This document shows positions 1 through 8,355 of a stretch of 64,000 nucleotides of DNA, piece after piece. The notes below the pieces were generated by a model that did no database searches, had not been told where the DNA came from, and worked only from the letters and a program-made list of their open reading frames with translations. Numbering within the stretch: position 1 is the stretch's first letter; every line of letters begins with the position of its first letter. Source of the DNA: Fodinibacter sp963834965 (GTDB lineage Bacteria; Actinomycetota; Actinomycetes; Actinomycetales; Dermatophilaceae); NCBI GenBank assembly GCA_963834965.1, contig CAWIEI010000017.1, forward strand, positions 248,001 to 312,000. The letters are read 5' to 3'. Position numbers and translations under genes: made by a program.

Positions 1-1866
1 GGGGATGCCGACCTCGCGCGCGACCGCCAGCGCCGCGGCGTCGTGGTCGCCGGTGAGCAGGTAGGCAGGGAGCCCGGCAGCGGTGAGGTCGCGGATCGCC
101 TGGGCCGAGCTCTCGCGCACCGTGTCGGCGACGGTGAGGGAGGCCTGCGCCCGCCCGTGCCAGCCGACCCAGACGGTGGTGCCGTCGACCGTGGGCCGCG
201 CGAGCTCGTCAGGCACCTCGTCGAACAGGTCGGCGCGGCCGACGGTGATCTCGGTGTCCTCGACCCTCGCCCGCACACCAGAACCCGGCAGCGACACGAA
301 GTCGGTGGCCCTCGGCACCTCGAGGGCCCGGCTCGCGGCGGCGGTCACGATGGCCCGGGCCACCGGGTGCTCGCTGCCCGCCTCGACAGCGGCGGCGGCA
401 CGCAGGGCCTGGTCCTTGGGGAGGCCGGCGGCGGTCGCGACGTCGACGAGGGTCATCTCGCCGGTGGTGACCGTGCCGGTCTTGTCGAGCACGACGGCGT
501 CGATCCGCCGGGTGTCCTCGAGCACGTCGGCGCCCTTGATCAGGATGCCGAGCCGGGCGCCGCGCCCGGTGCCCACCAGCAGCGCGGTCGGCGTGGCCAG
601 GCCGAGTGCGCAGGGGCAGGCGATGACGAGGACGGAGATGGCGACCTCGAGCGCGCGGGCCTGGTCGCCGGTGGCCATCCACCACCCGGCGAAGGTGAGC
701 GCGGCGAGCACGAGCACGACGGGGACGAACACGGCCGACACCCGGTCGGCGAGCCGTTGCACGGGCGCCTTGGTGGTCTGCGCGCGCTCCACGAGCCGGG
801 CGATGCCGGCCAGCGTGGTGTCGGCGCCCACCCGGGTGGCCTCGACGACCAGGCGGCCGGTGGTGTTGATGCTGCCGCCGGTGAGCTCGTCACCGAGGGT
901 GACCTCGACGGGCAGCGACTCTCCGGTGATGAGCGACGCGTCGACCGCGCTGCTGCCCTCGACCACCCGGCCGTCGGTGGCGACCTTCTCGCCGGGCCGC
1001 ACGAGGAAGCGCTCGCCCACGAGGAGCTGGTCGATGGGAATGCGCGTCTCGGTGATGGTCCCGGTGGCCGGGTCGGTGCGCTCGACGGCGACATCCTTGG
1101 CGCCCAGGCTGAGCAGCCCGCGCAGGGCGTCGCGGGTGCGGTCGGTGGCGCGGGCCTCCATCCACCGCCCGAAGAGCAGGAAGGTGGTCACGACGGTGGC
1201 GCTCTCGAACCAGAGGTTCGACGTCGTCGTGGCTGCCGCAGCGCCGCCGCCGCCCATCATGCTGCCGGCACCACCGGACCCACCGCCGCCGGTCAGCACC
1301 ACGTAGGCCGAGGACAGGTAGGCGGTGAGCACACCGATCGATACGAGGGTGTCCATGGTCGACGCGCCGTGGCGGGCGTTGATGAACGCGGCCTTGTGGA
1401 AAGGCCACCCGCACCACAGCACGACCGGGGTGGCCAGGATCAGCTGCACCCAGCCGCTGTTGTTGATCTCGATGCCGGGCACCATGCCGAGCACCACGAC
1501 GGGCACGGTGAGCACGGCCGCGCTGATCACGTCGACGAGGGAGAAGCGCGGTGCGCTCTCGGATGGTGTGACGGCGTCGGCGGGGTGGGCAGGGTCGTCA
1601 TCCGAAGCTGGCTGTGCAGCGCCACCGATGACCTCGGCGCCGTAGCCGGTGGCACGCACGGTGCTCAGCAGCTGCTCGACCGTGACCGGCCCGGCGAAGC
1701 GGACGGTGGCCTTCTCGGTGGCGAGGTTGACCACGGCATCCACGCCCTCGAGCTTGCCCAGCTTCTTCTCGATGCGGGCCGAGCAGGAGGCACAGGTCAT
1801 GCCGGTGATGGCGAGGTCCACCTCGTGCACCTCGTCGGGAACGGGGCGGTCGGTGGTCTGCGTCAC
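1..1866 (-). CDS. copA: Copper-translocating P1B-type ATPase (partial, 3' end off window)
   Basis: Exports Cu(I) across the cytoplasmic membrane using ATP. The visible 622 residues start at a GTG with an HMA metal-binding domain (GMTCASC, Cys25 and Cys28). They continue through the actuator (TGES near residue 314), the membrane metal site CPC near residue 418, the phosphorylation motif DKTGT near 460, the SEHP motif of heavy-metal pumps and the LTGD hinge. The gene leaves the window just after LTGD, so the GDGVND motif is not seen. It starts one base after the csoR stop, so the two genes form an operon. A Gly/Met/Ala-rich loop lies in the membrane region. The family assignment is firm; the Cu(I) substrate is inferred from CPC, CxxC and the CsoR neighbour. 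Confidence 0.95.
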   Translation of the reverse strand, partial: MTQTTDRPVPDEVHEVDLAITGMTCASCSARIEKKLGKLEGVDAVVNLATEKATVRFAGPVTVEQLLSTVRATGYGAEVIGGAAQPASDDDPAHPADAVTPSESAPRFSLVDVISAAVLTVPVVVLGMVPGIEINNSGWVQLILATPVVLWCGWPFHKAAFINARHGASTMDTLVSIGVLTAYLSSAYVVLTGGGGSGGAGSMMGGGGAAAATTTSNLWFESATVVTTFLLFGRWMEARATDRTRDALRGLLSLGAKDVAVERTDPATGTITETRIPIDQLLVGERFLVRPGEKVATDGRVVEGSSAVDASLITGESLPVEVTLGDELTGGSINTTGRLVVEATRVGADTTLAGIARLVERAQTTKAPVQRLADRVSAVFVPVVLVLAALTFAGWWMATGDQARALEVAISVLVIACPCALGLATPTALLVGTGRGARLGILIKGADVLEDTRRIDAVVLDKTGTVTTGEMTLVDVATAAGLPKDQALRAAAAVEAGSEHPVARAIVTAAASRALEVPRATDFVSLPGSGVRARVEDTEITVGRADLFDEVPDELARPTVDGTTVWVGWHGRAQASLTVADTVRESSAQAIRDLTAAGLPAYLLTGDHDAAALAVAREVGIP

Positions 1867-1867
1867 C

Positions 1868-2173
1868 TCAGCTCCTCACGAGGCGCGCGATCGCGGCCGT
1901 GGCCTCGGCCACCTTGGCGGCGGCGGCGGCGTCGGACTCGCGGGCGGCGTCGACCACGCAGTGCTCGATGTGCTCCTCGAGCAGCTTGATGCTGACGGCC
2001 TGCAGGGCGCGGGTCGCCGCACTGACCTGGGTGAGCACGTCGATGCAGTAGGTGTCGGACTCGACCATCCGGGCGATGCCGCGCACCTGCCCCTCGACGC
2101 GGCGTAGGCGCTTGAGGTGGTCGTCCTTGTGGCCGGCGTAGCCCGGCACGATGGTCTGGTCGTTCGCATCCAC
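1868..2173 (-). CDS. csoR: Copper-sensing transcriptional repressor CsoR
   Basis: A small all-helical repressor that leaves DNA when it binds Cu(I). From a GTG start it is 101 residues (VDANDQ...), the usual CsoR length. The Cu(I) ligand set is visible as Cys43, His68 and Cys72 (C...H-x3-C), with the basic helix HLKRLRRVEGQVRGI before it. A longer in-frame reading exists upstream, but it runs through the operator and into the next gene, so I take the short start. It is first in a leftward operon with copA. The operator at 2189-2213 lies immediately upstream, indicating autoregulation and copper induction of export. Confidence 0.93.
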   Translation of the reverse strand: MDANDQTIVPGYAGHKDDHLKRLRRVEGQVRGIARMVESDTYCIDVLTQVSAATRALQAVSIKLLEEHIEHCVVDAARESDAAAAAKVAEATAAIARLVRS

Positions 2174-2188
2174 CCCATCAGGGTACCC

Positions 2189-2213
2189 GATACCCCTACC
2201 CCTAGGGGGTATC
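2189..2213. promoter_or_regulatory. CsoR operator
   Basis: A 25-bp GC-rich dyad with arms GATACCCC and GGGGGTATC around a C/A-rich centre. It lies 16 bases before the csoR start. Shape and composition match known CsoR sites (TATACCCC-type runs facing GGGG-type runs). It is also positioned to affect the rightward CoA-binding gene. Confidence 0.85.
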
Positions 2214-2350
2214 GGGGGGTACGGGGTGGCCCGTCTCACGCTCCCGGGGAGGCGCCGGGCAGCGAGGGCGGGAGGACGATGGAGGGGAATGCGGGAACCG
2301 GTGCCACGACACGTCGGTCGGCCACGCCCCGCGCCGGGAAGGGAACGGGC

Positions 2351-2827
2351 ATGAGCACGATCAAGGAGGCCGCGACGGACTTCCTGTCCTGTCGGCGGAT
2401 CGCGGTGACCGGGGTGTCGCGAGAGCCCAAGGAGCACGGGGGCAACATCGTCTACACGCGCCTCAAGGAGCGCGGCTACGAGGTGTTCGCGGTCAACCCG
2501 AACACCGCGCTGGTGGAGGGGGACCGGGCCTACCCCGACCTGGCCTCCATCCCCGGCGGCGTGGAGGCCGTGGTCATCGCGACCCGGCCCGAGCGCGCCG
2601 AGGCCACGGTGCGCGAGGCGGCCAACCTGGGCATGACCAAGGTGTGGATGCACCGGTCGATGGGAGCAGGCAGCGTCTCCCCGGCCGCGACCGCGCTCGG
2701 CCGCGAGCTCGGCATGGTCGTCATCGACGGCGGCTGCCCGCTGATGTTCGGCCCCGCCGCTGACGGTGGCCACAAGGTGATGTGCGCCCTGCTCAAGCTC
2801 ACCGGCAAGGTGCCCCGCCGAGTCTGA
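2351..2827 (+). CDS. CoA-binding domain protein (YccU-like)
   Basis: A 158-residue single-domain protein with the Rossmann-like CoA-binding fold: RRIAVTGVSREPKEHGGNIVYTRLKERGYEVFAVNP near the N-terminus, then VIATRPE and a C-terminal DGGCPLMFGP. Members bind CoA-type ligands, but the physiological reaction is not established. I chose the ATG at 2351, preceded by the purine-rich GGGAAGGGAAC; the open frame extends further upstream but crosses the CsoR operator. It is divergent from csoR-copA, and possible copper control through the shared intergenic site is only inference. Confidence 0.85.
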   Translation: MSTIKEAATDFLSCRRIAVTGVSREPKEHGGNIVYTRLKERGYEVFAVNPNTALVEGDRAYPDLASIPGGVEAVVIATRPERAEATVREAANLGMTKVWMHRSMGAGSVSPAATALGRELGMVVIDGGCPLMFGPAADGGHKVMCALLKLTGKVPRRV

Positions 2828-2830
2828 CGG

Positions 2831-4549
2831 TCAGGTCGCGGCCGGCTCGGGTGGCGGAGTGGCGGATGCCGTGCCGGTCGCCACGAACGCCTGCGCCGCC
2901 TCACCGACGGAGCCGGTGTAGCCGTCGGGGCCGATGGCCTCGCTGATGCCGAACCGGTCGAGCTCGGCCCGCAGGCTCTCCGACTCCTGGGTGATGACCA
3001 GCCGGGCACCTCGGTCGTGCAGCTCGTTGACGACCTGCTTCAGGGTCAGGCCGCCGCTGTAGTCGACGTCGACGACGGCCGAGGCCTCGAGCACCACGCA
3101 TCGGATCGGGGACTCCTTGGGAGCGCTGTCGACCAGGCCGAGGATCTCCTCGTTGAAGCGGTTGGCGTTCGCGTAGTACAGGCCCGAGGAGAACCGGTAG
3201 ACGGCCAGGCCCGGCACCAGCTGGCCGCCGTCGGCGACCGGGACCGATTGGTAGTGGCCGCCCTTGCCGGCGACGGTCACGGTGTCCTTGGGGGCGTAGC
3301 TGCGGCTCAGGTGGTCGATGACCGACACGACGATCGCCACGATGATCGCCTGCTCGACGCCGACCACGATGACGAGCAGGCCGGTGATCGCGGCGATGAC
3401 GAACTCGCTGGGGCGCACCTTGAGGATGGCGCGCAGGCCCTTGATGTCGACCAGCTCGATGCCGATGAGGAACACCACCGAGGCGAGCACGGCGCTGGGC
3501 ATGTACTGCAGCGGCTTGGTGAGGAAGAGCAGGACGATGAGCACGATGCCGGCCGTGGTCAGGCTGGCGAGCTGGCTGCGGCCACCGGCTCCGTCGACCA
3601 TCTGGGTCTTGGTGGGGCTGCCGTTCACGACGAAGGTGCCCGAGAGACCGGCCGAGGCGTTGGCGAGGCCAAGACCCACGAGGTCGATGTTCTCGTCGAA
3701 GGGCTCCTCGTACTTCGCGGCGTAGGCGCGGGAGGTGGCGGCGCTCTGGGCGAGCACGACGATGAAGATGGCACCTGCGGTGCTCGCCAGCGACGCGAAC
3801 TGCGACCAGGTCACCGACGGGAAGCCGAGGCTGGGGAGGCCACCGGGCACCACGCCGAGGGTCTTGACGCCGTCCGCGGCCAGGTCGAGGTACCAGCTCG
3901 CGACGATGGAGCCGATGACCGCGATGAGCGCGCCCGGGATCTTCGGCGAGATCGCCTTGGACCCGACGATGACGACGATGACGGCGACCGAGACCCACAC
4001 CGTGGCGGCGTTGGACTCGCCGAGGTTCCCCAGGGTCTTGACGAACTTCTCCACGGTGCCGCCCGACTGCGAGGGGATGCCGAACATCCCGCCCACCTGC
4101 CCCATGGCCACCTGGATGCCGACACCGGTGAGGAAGCCGACGAGCACGCTGCGCGACAGGAAGTCGGCGATGAAACCCAGCCTGAGCAGCCGCGCGAGGA
4201 TCAGGTACCCGCCGGTGATGATCGCCGTCATCCCGGCCAGGGTCACGTACTGCGGCGAGGCGACCGCCGCCATCCCGGTGAGACCGGCGGCCATGATGGC
4301 GGCCGTCGCCGAGTCGGCGCCCACGACGAGGTGGCGGGACGAGCCGAGCAGCGCGAACACGGCGATGGGGATGAGGATCGTGTACAGGCCGGTGATGACC
4401 GGCATCCCGGCGATCGTCGTGTACCCCATCACCTCCGGGATGCCGAGCGCCGCGAGCGTGATGCCGGCGGCGATGTCCCTCGGGATGCGGCTGCGGTCGA
4501 TCGGCATGATGCCCTGAAGGACGGGGAGCCGGCGCGTTGCTGTGGACAT
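2831..4549 (-). CDS. SulP/SLC26-family anion transporter with STAS domain
   Basis: An inner-membrane transporter of 572 residues. The N-terminal 430 residues form the SulP membrane domain, beginning with the typical amphipathic start (DIAAGITLAALGIPEVMGY). The last 110-120 residues form a STAS domain (AVYRFSSGLYYANANRF..., DYSGGLTLKQV). Substrates of the family include sulfate, bicarbonate and dicarboxylates; nothing here decides which. No carbonic anhydrase or sulfate-assimilation gene is adjacent. It converges with the CoA-binding gene, leaving 3 bases between stops. Confidence 0.92.
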   Translation of the reverse strand: MSTATRRLPVLQGIMPIDRSRIPRDIAAGITLAALGIPEVMGYTTIAGMPVITGLYTILIPIAVFALLGSSRHLVVGADSATAAIMAAGLTGMAAVASPQYVTLAGMTAIITGGYLILARLLRLGFIADFLSRSVLVGFLTGVGIQVAMGQVGGMFGIPSQSGGTVEKFVKTLGNLGESNAATVWVSVAVIVVIVGSKAISPKIPGALIAVIGSIVASWYLDLAADGVKTLGVVPGGLPSLGFPSVTWSQFASLASTAGAIFIVVLAQSAATSRAYAAKYEEPFDENIDLVGLGLANASAGLSGTFVVNGSPTKTQMVDGAGGRSQLASLTTAGIVLIVLLFLTKPLQYMPSAVLASVVFLIGIELVDIKGLRAILKVRPSEFVIAAITGLLVIVVGVEQAIIVAIVVSVIDHLSRSYAPKDTVTVAGKGGHYQSVPVADGGQLVPGLAVYRFSSGLYYANANRFNEEILGLVDSAPKESPIRCVVLEASAVVDVDYSGGLTLKQVVNELHDRGARLVITQESESLRAELDRFGISEAIGPDGYTGSVGEAAQAFVATGTASATPPPEPAAT

Positions 4550-4783
4550 GGTGCCCTCGCGTGGTCATGGCTCGAGCCCACGCTCGCGCCTGCGGCGCGA
4601 CTCTGCTCCTGCGCGGGATGGCTCGCATCACCCCGTTCGGATGAACGCACGGTGCGGCCGGAGCGCAGTTGGGGTCGAAGCGCAGGGACGACCGCACGGA
4701 GGCGAACCATCGTGTTCCACGCACCCGACCTGTCAGCCACCCCCACCGCGAGTGGAAGGGACCTGCGCACGACCGGCGGGCTG

Positions 4784-5621
4784 ATGCGACGCACCGCTAC
4801 CGTCGCCCTGCTGGGTCTGGCCGGCATCCTGCTGGCGGCCCCGGCCGCGCCGGCCAGCGCCCCCACGGCGCCCGTCCGAACCGCCGCCGCCCTCCCGTCC
4901 CCGGTGCGCGGTCAGGACATCTCCTGGCCGCCGTGCCCGAAGGGCATGGCCATCCCCGGGCACACCGGTGCGGCCCTGCCGATGCCCAGCTCGACCGCGA
5001 GCTTCGTCATCATCGGCCTGACCAACGGCCCGGCGTTCAACCCCAACCCCTGCCTGGCCAGCCAGGCGGCGTGGATCAGGTCGCACCACGTGTACGCGGC
5101 CCCGTACGCCGTCCTCAGCTACCCGACCGCTGCCCAGCTGACGAAGTACGGCGCCGTGGGCCCATGACAAGGGCCCCAGCCTGACCACCCGGCTGCGCAA
5201 CGTGGGCTGGGCGCAGGGGCAGCACAACCTCGCCCGGATGCGGGGCGCCGGCCCGACCGGCCCGGTCATCTGGATGGACGTCGGGGTCTACCCGTCGCGG
5301 CCGTGGTCCAGCAGCACCACCGGCAACAAGGCGTCGTCGACGGGGTGCTGGCCGCCCACCGCGCCGGGGGATGAAGGTCGGGGCGTACTCCACCAGGTCG
5401 CAGTGGACCTCCATCGTCGGGGCCGTGAGGTACGGGCTCGCCGAGTGGCACACGACCGGCTCGTCGTCGCTGGGCACGGCGAGCAAGGCGTGATTCCGGC
5501 GTCGTTCAACGGCGGCCCCACGCTCCTCGCCCAGTGGTGGACGACCACCAGGGACTACGACGTCATGTGCCCGCACGACGCCACGACCAACGCGATGAAG
5601 GCGCACTTCCGCAAGTTCTGA
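4784..5621 (+). pseudogene. Secreted DUF1906/GH25-like protein broken by frame changes
   Basis: Starts at an ATG with a clean signal peptide (MRRTATVALLGLAGILLAAPAAPASA) followed by GQDISWPPCPKGMAIPG, a pattern of actinobacterial secreted DUF1906-like lysozyme-fold proteins. The reading frame is lost at about 5162 (+1 or -2), and further single bases appear missing near 5332, 5369 and 5491. Joining the frames gives a sensible protein: HDKGPSLTTRLRNVGWAQGQ, VIWMDVGVYP, VVDGVLAAHRAGGMKVGAY, QWTSIVGAVRYGLAEWHT, IPASFNGGPTLLAQWW and a final Phe. Because each piece keeps protein-like sequence, sequencing or assembly error is as likely as recent decay. Function is unknown beyond the cell-envelope fold. 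Confidence 0.7.
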
Positions 5622-5642
5622 GCGGGCCGCCTGCGCCAGGTG

Positions 5643-5846
5643 TCACCCGGCGGAGAGCGCGGTGAACGACAGCACGGCCAGCCAGCTCGTGAGCGCCAGC
5701 CCGAGGGCCGCCCCCACGGATGCCGTGAAGGGGCGCCACCGGGCCGGTGCCCAGCGGCGCGCGCCGGCCACGGGCAGCCAGACCGACAGCACCACGAGTG
5801 CGAGGCACGCCGCGAGGAGCGCCGCGGCGGCGGTGGGGGCGCTCAC
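5643..5846 (-). CDS. Small two-helix membrane protein
   Basis: 67 residues from a GTG that overlaps the purB stop codon (GTGA), so translation is probably coupled. Two hydrophobic helices are visible: AAALLAACLALVVLSVWLPVAG and a later VGAALGLALTSWLAVLSFTAL, separated by a basic loop (ARRWAPARWRPF). I do not recognise a family. The overlap, the membrane topology and the GC-rich third positions argue that it is real. Confidence 0.65.
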   Translation of the reverse strand: MSAPTAAAALLAACLALVVLSVWLPVAGARRWAPARWRPFTASVGAALGLALTSWLAVLSFTALSAG

Positions 5847-7288
5847 CTGAGGTGGTCGACGAGCTCGGGGGCGAGGCCGACGTAGGTCTGCGGGGTCATC
5901 GCGGCCAGCCTGGCCTCGACGTCGGCCGGCAGGCCCAGGCCGCGCACGAACTCGACGAGCTCGGCCTGCCCGATGCGGCGCCCACGGGTGAGCTCCTTGA
6001 GCCGCTCGTAGGGCTGGTCCATGCCGGGCACCCCGCGGGCGCCGAGGGCGCGCATCGCCGACTGGATCGGCTCGCCGAGCACCTCCCAGTTCGCGTCGAG
6101 GTCGGCAGCCATCGCGGCGGGCACGGCATCCAGGCCGTCGAGGCCGCGGGTGGCGTTGTCGATGGCGAGCAGGCTGTGGCCGAAGGCGCTGCCGATGTTG
6201 CGCTGCATCGAGGAGTCGGTGAGGTCGCGCTGCAGCCGGCTCTGCACCAAGGTGGCGGCGAGTACGTCGAGCAGCGCGTTGCTGACCTCGAGGTTGGCCT
6301 CGGCGTTCTCGAAGCGGATCGGGTTGACCTTGTGCGGCATCGTCGAGCTGCCGACGGTGCCCTGGCCGCGCACCTGGGCGAAGTAGCCGAGCGAGATGTA
6401 GGTCCACACGTCGGTGCACATGTTGTGCAGCACCCGGTTGAACCGCGCGACGTCGGCGTAGAGCTCGCTCTGCCAGTCGTGGCTCTCGATCTGGGTGGTG
6501 AGGGGGTTCCAGCTGAGGCCGAGGTGCTCGACGAACGCGCGGCTGATGCCCTGCCAGTCGGCACCGGGCACGGCGGCGACGTGCGCGCCGTAGGTGCCGG
6601 TGGCGCCGTTGAGCTTGCCGAGGAACTCGGCGTCCTCGATGCGGGCGAGCTGGCGCTGCAGCCGCCACGCGAGCACGGCGAGCTCCTTGCCCATCGTGGT
6701 GGGGGTCGCGGGCTGACCGTGGGTGTGGGCGAGCAGCGGCACCTCGCGCAGGTCGGAGGCCATGGTGGCAAGTGCGTCGACGAGGGCGGTGGCGCGGGGC
6801 AGCCAGACCTCGTGCACCGCGCCCTTGACCATGACGGCGTACGAGAGGTTGTTGACGTCCTCACTCGTGCAGGCGAAGTGGATCAGCTCGGCCAGGCCGG
6901 TGTCCCCCGGCGCCGGCGCGATCTGCGAGAGCCGCTTCTTGAGGAAGTACTCGACGGCCTTGACGTCGTGCTGGGTGACCCGCTCGGTGGCGGCCATCTC
7001 GTCGATCTCGGCGGCGCCGAAGCCGCGCACGACGTCGCGCAGCGCCTCCTGCTCGTCGGCCGCGAGGCGGCGGACCCCCGGCACGACCTCGTGCTCGGTG
7101 AGGTGGATCAGCCACTCGACCTCGACGTGCACCCGGGCCCGGTTGAGCGCGGGCTCCGAGAGGTGGTCGACGAGCGGGGCCACGACGCCGCGGTAGCGCC
7201 CGTCGAGCGCACCGAGCGCGATGTGCGGCTCGGCGTCGGCGAGGGAGGTGGATGCCGCGAGGCTGGTCGCGGGGGCGGTGCTGGCCAT
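5843..7288 (-). CDS. purB: Adenylosuccinate lyase
   Basis: Catalyses two steps of purine synthesis: SAICAR to AICAR plus fumarate, and adenylosuccinate to AMP plus fumarate. It is 481 residues from the ATG, within the length of the long PurB class. Visible are SEDVNNLSYAVM, the TxxHGQxA motif (AHTHGQPATPTTMGKE), the fumarase/aspartase signature GSSTMPHKVNPIRFENAEAN with the flexible serine loop, and SSMQRNIGSAFGHS. An in-frame upstream extension reads into tandem repeats and is rejected. The promoter must lie in or beyond the 64-bp repeat array upstream. Confidence 0.96.
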   Translation of the reverse strand: MASTAPATSLAASTSLADAEPHIALGALDGRYRGVVAPLVDHLSEPALNRARVHVEVEWLIHLTEHEVVPGVRRLAADEQEALRDVVRGFGAAEIDEMAATERVTQHDVKAVEYFLKKRLSQIAPAPGDTGLAELIHFACTSEDVNNLSYAVMVKGAVHEVWLPRATALVDALATMASDLREVPLLAHTHGQPATPTTMGKELAVLAWRLQRQLARIEDAEFLGKLNGATGTYGAHVAAVPGADWQGISRAFVEHLGLSWNPLTTQIESHDWQSELYADVARFNRVLHNMCTDVWTYISLGYFAQVRGQGTVGSSTMPHKVNPIRFENAEANLEVSNALLDVLAATLVQSRLQRDLTDSSMQRNIGSAFGHSLLAIDNATRGLDGLDAVPAAMAADLDANWEVLGEPIQSAMRALGARGVPGMDQPYERLKELTRGRRIGQAELVEFVRGLGLPADVEARLAAMTPQTYVGLAPELVDHLR

Positions 7289-7341
7289 GCCCCCATCCTC
7301 CCAGAGCCGCGCAGTGGCGGATGCCGCGTGCCCAGCACCCC

Positions 7342-7689
7342 GGGGTGATGCACCGCGCGCGCCCAGTCGCGCCCCGTGCAGCACTCGGCGACACCGACCC
7401 CACGTGGGGTGCTGCACCGCGCGCGCCCAGTCGCGCCCCGTGCAGCACTCGGCGACACCGACCCCACGTGGGGTGCTGCACCGCGCGCGCCCAGTCGCGC
7501 CCCGTGCAGCACCCGGCGACACCGACCCCACGTGGGGTGCTGCACCGCGCGCGCCCAGTCGCGCCCCGTGCAGCACCTGGCGACACCGACCCCACGTGGG
7601 GTGCTGCACCGCGCGCGGCCAGTCGCGCCCCGTGCAGCACCTGGCGACACCGACCCCACCTGGGGTGCTGCACCGCGCGCGCCCAATCG
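7342..7689. repeat. 64-bp tandem repeat array (about 5.4 units)
   Basis: A near-perfect tandem repeat with a period of exactly 64 bp. The word CACCGCGCGCG starts at 7351, 7415, 7479, 7543, 7607 and 7671 (with small changes in the last units). Each unit has an outer stem GTGCAGCAC/GTGCTGCAC (in the first unit 7376-7384 and 7409-7417). Inside it is the 14-bp palindrome ACCCCACGTGGGGT (7397-7410 in the first unit); the fifth copy has CACCTGG instead. The array fills the gap between the phosphatase stop and the purB start. It opens reading frames on both strands, which I regard as artefacts. Confidence 0.95.
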
Positions 7690-7710
7690 GTTGATGGCGC
7701 CCCACAGGGG

Positions 7711-8238
7711 TCAGTGCCGCTCGCGCTCCTCCAGCTCGCCCCGCACGAAGTCGACGATGCCGGGCACGGCCGCCACGATCTCGCCGTAGGTCTGGTCGTA
7801 GGCCGGGTCGGTGCCGTACCAGGGGTCGTCCATGCCCAGGTCCCCCCGCGCCACGGCATCCGGGTCGAAGGAGCGGAACAGGCGCAGCTTGGCGCGGTCG
7901 GCGTCGGTGCGGGCGATCCGCTCGAGCCGCTCGACGTGCACGTGGTCGACGGGGAGCACCAGGTCGTAGCGGTCGAACCAGCCCGGCTCGAAGCGGCGGG
8001 CCACGTGCTCACCCCAGCCGTTGTCGTCGTGGCCGTTGCGGCGCAGCACGGCGGCGGTGCGCCGGTGCATCCCGTTGCCGAGCTCCTCGCTGCTGGTGCC
8101 CGCGGAGTCGACGACGACGCGGTCGCCCAGCCCGGCATCCGCGAAGGCCTCACGGAGCAGGAACTCGCCCATCGGCGACCGGCAGATGTTGCCCCAGCAC
8201 ACCACGCACACCCGGTACGGCTCGGAACGCTCGCTCAT
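7711..8238 (-). CDS. Low-molecular-weight protein-tyrosine phosphatase
   Basis: Hydrolyses phosphotyrosine on proteins in the cytosol. 175 residues; the P-loop VCWGNICRSP gives Cys14-x5-Arg20 and the general acid is in DPWYG near residue 141. The family usually ends near residue 160, so length is normal. It is distinguished from arsenate reductases of the same fold by the NICRSP loop. It is in the same direction as bioF-bioD upstream, but a large hairpin at 8264-8325 separates them. The downstream side runs into the repeat array. Confidence 0.92.
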   Translation of the reverse strand: MSERSEPYRVCVVCWGNICRSPMGEFLLREAFADAGLGDRVVVDSAGTSSEELGNGMHRRTAAVLRRNGHDDNGWGEHVARRFEPGWFDRYDLVLPVDHVHVERLERIARTDADRAKLRLFRSFDPDAVARGDLGMDDPWYGTDPAYDQTYGEIVAAVPGIVDFVRGELEERERH

Positions 8239-8263
8239 CCCCCCATCCTGCCAACCCCGACAT

Positions 8264-8325
8264 CGTGCGATTTACATACGGTTCTTACAGCCCGGGACGT
8301 GCGAGAACCGTGTGTAAATCGCACG
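8264..8325. terminator. Large inverted repeat, likely terminator after bioD
   Basis: Two 22-base arms (8264-8285 and 8304-8325) match at 21 of 22 positions around an 18-base loop. The arms are AT-richer (ATTTACATACGG) than the surroundings. It sits between the bioD stop and the phosphatase start, both leftward, so it may end bioFD transcription. No U-tract is seen, as is usual in high-GC actinobacteria. A word AGTGCGGAAGTGG follows at 8327-8339. Confidence 0.7.
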
Positions 8326-8355
8326 AAGTGCGGAAGTGGGCGGTGGGCGGCGCAA

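Noticed and set aside
43..1989. Long rightward open frame over copA
   Set aside because: It is the antisense of a recognisable P-type ATPase; composition is Gly/His/Asp-rich and lacks any motif. The same holds for other long antisense frames such as 3017-4700, 5747-7348 and 60088-62190.
4550..4783. Gene or promoter in the gap between SulP and the secreted protein
   Set aside because: Short Arg-rich frames only; no convincing start, motif or operator seen.
7342..7689. CRISPR array
   Set aside because: The 64-bp units are tandem without variable spacers, and no cas gene is present.
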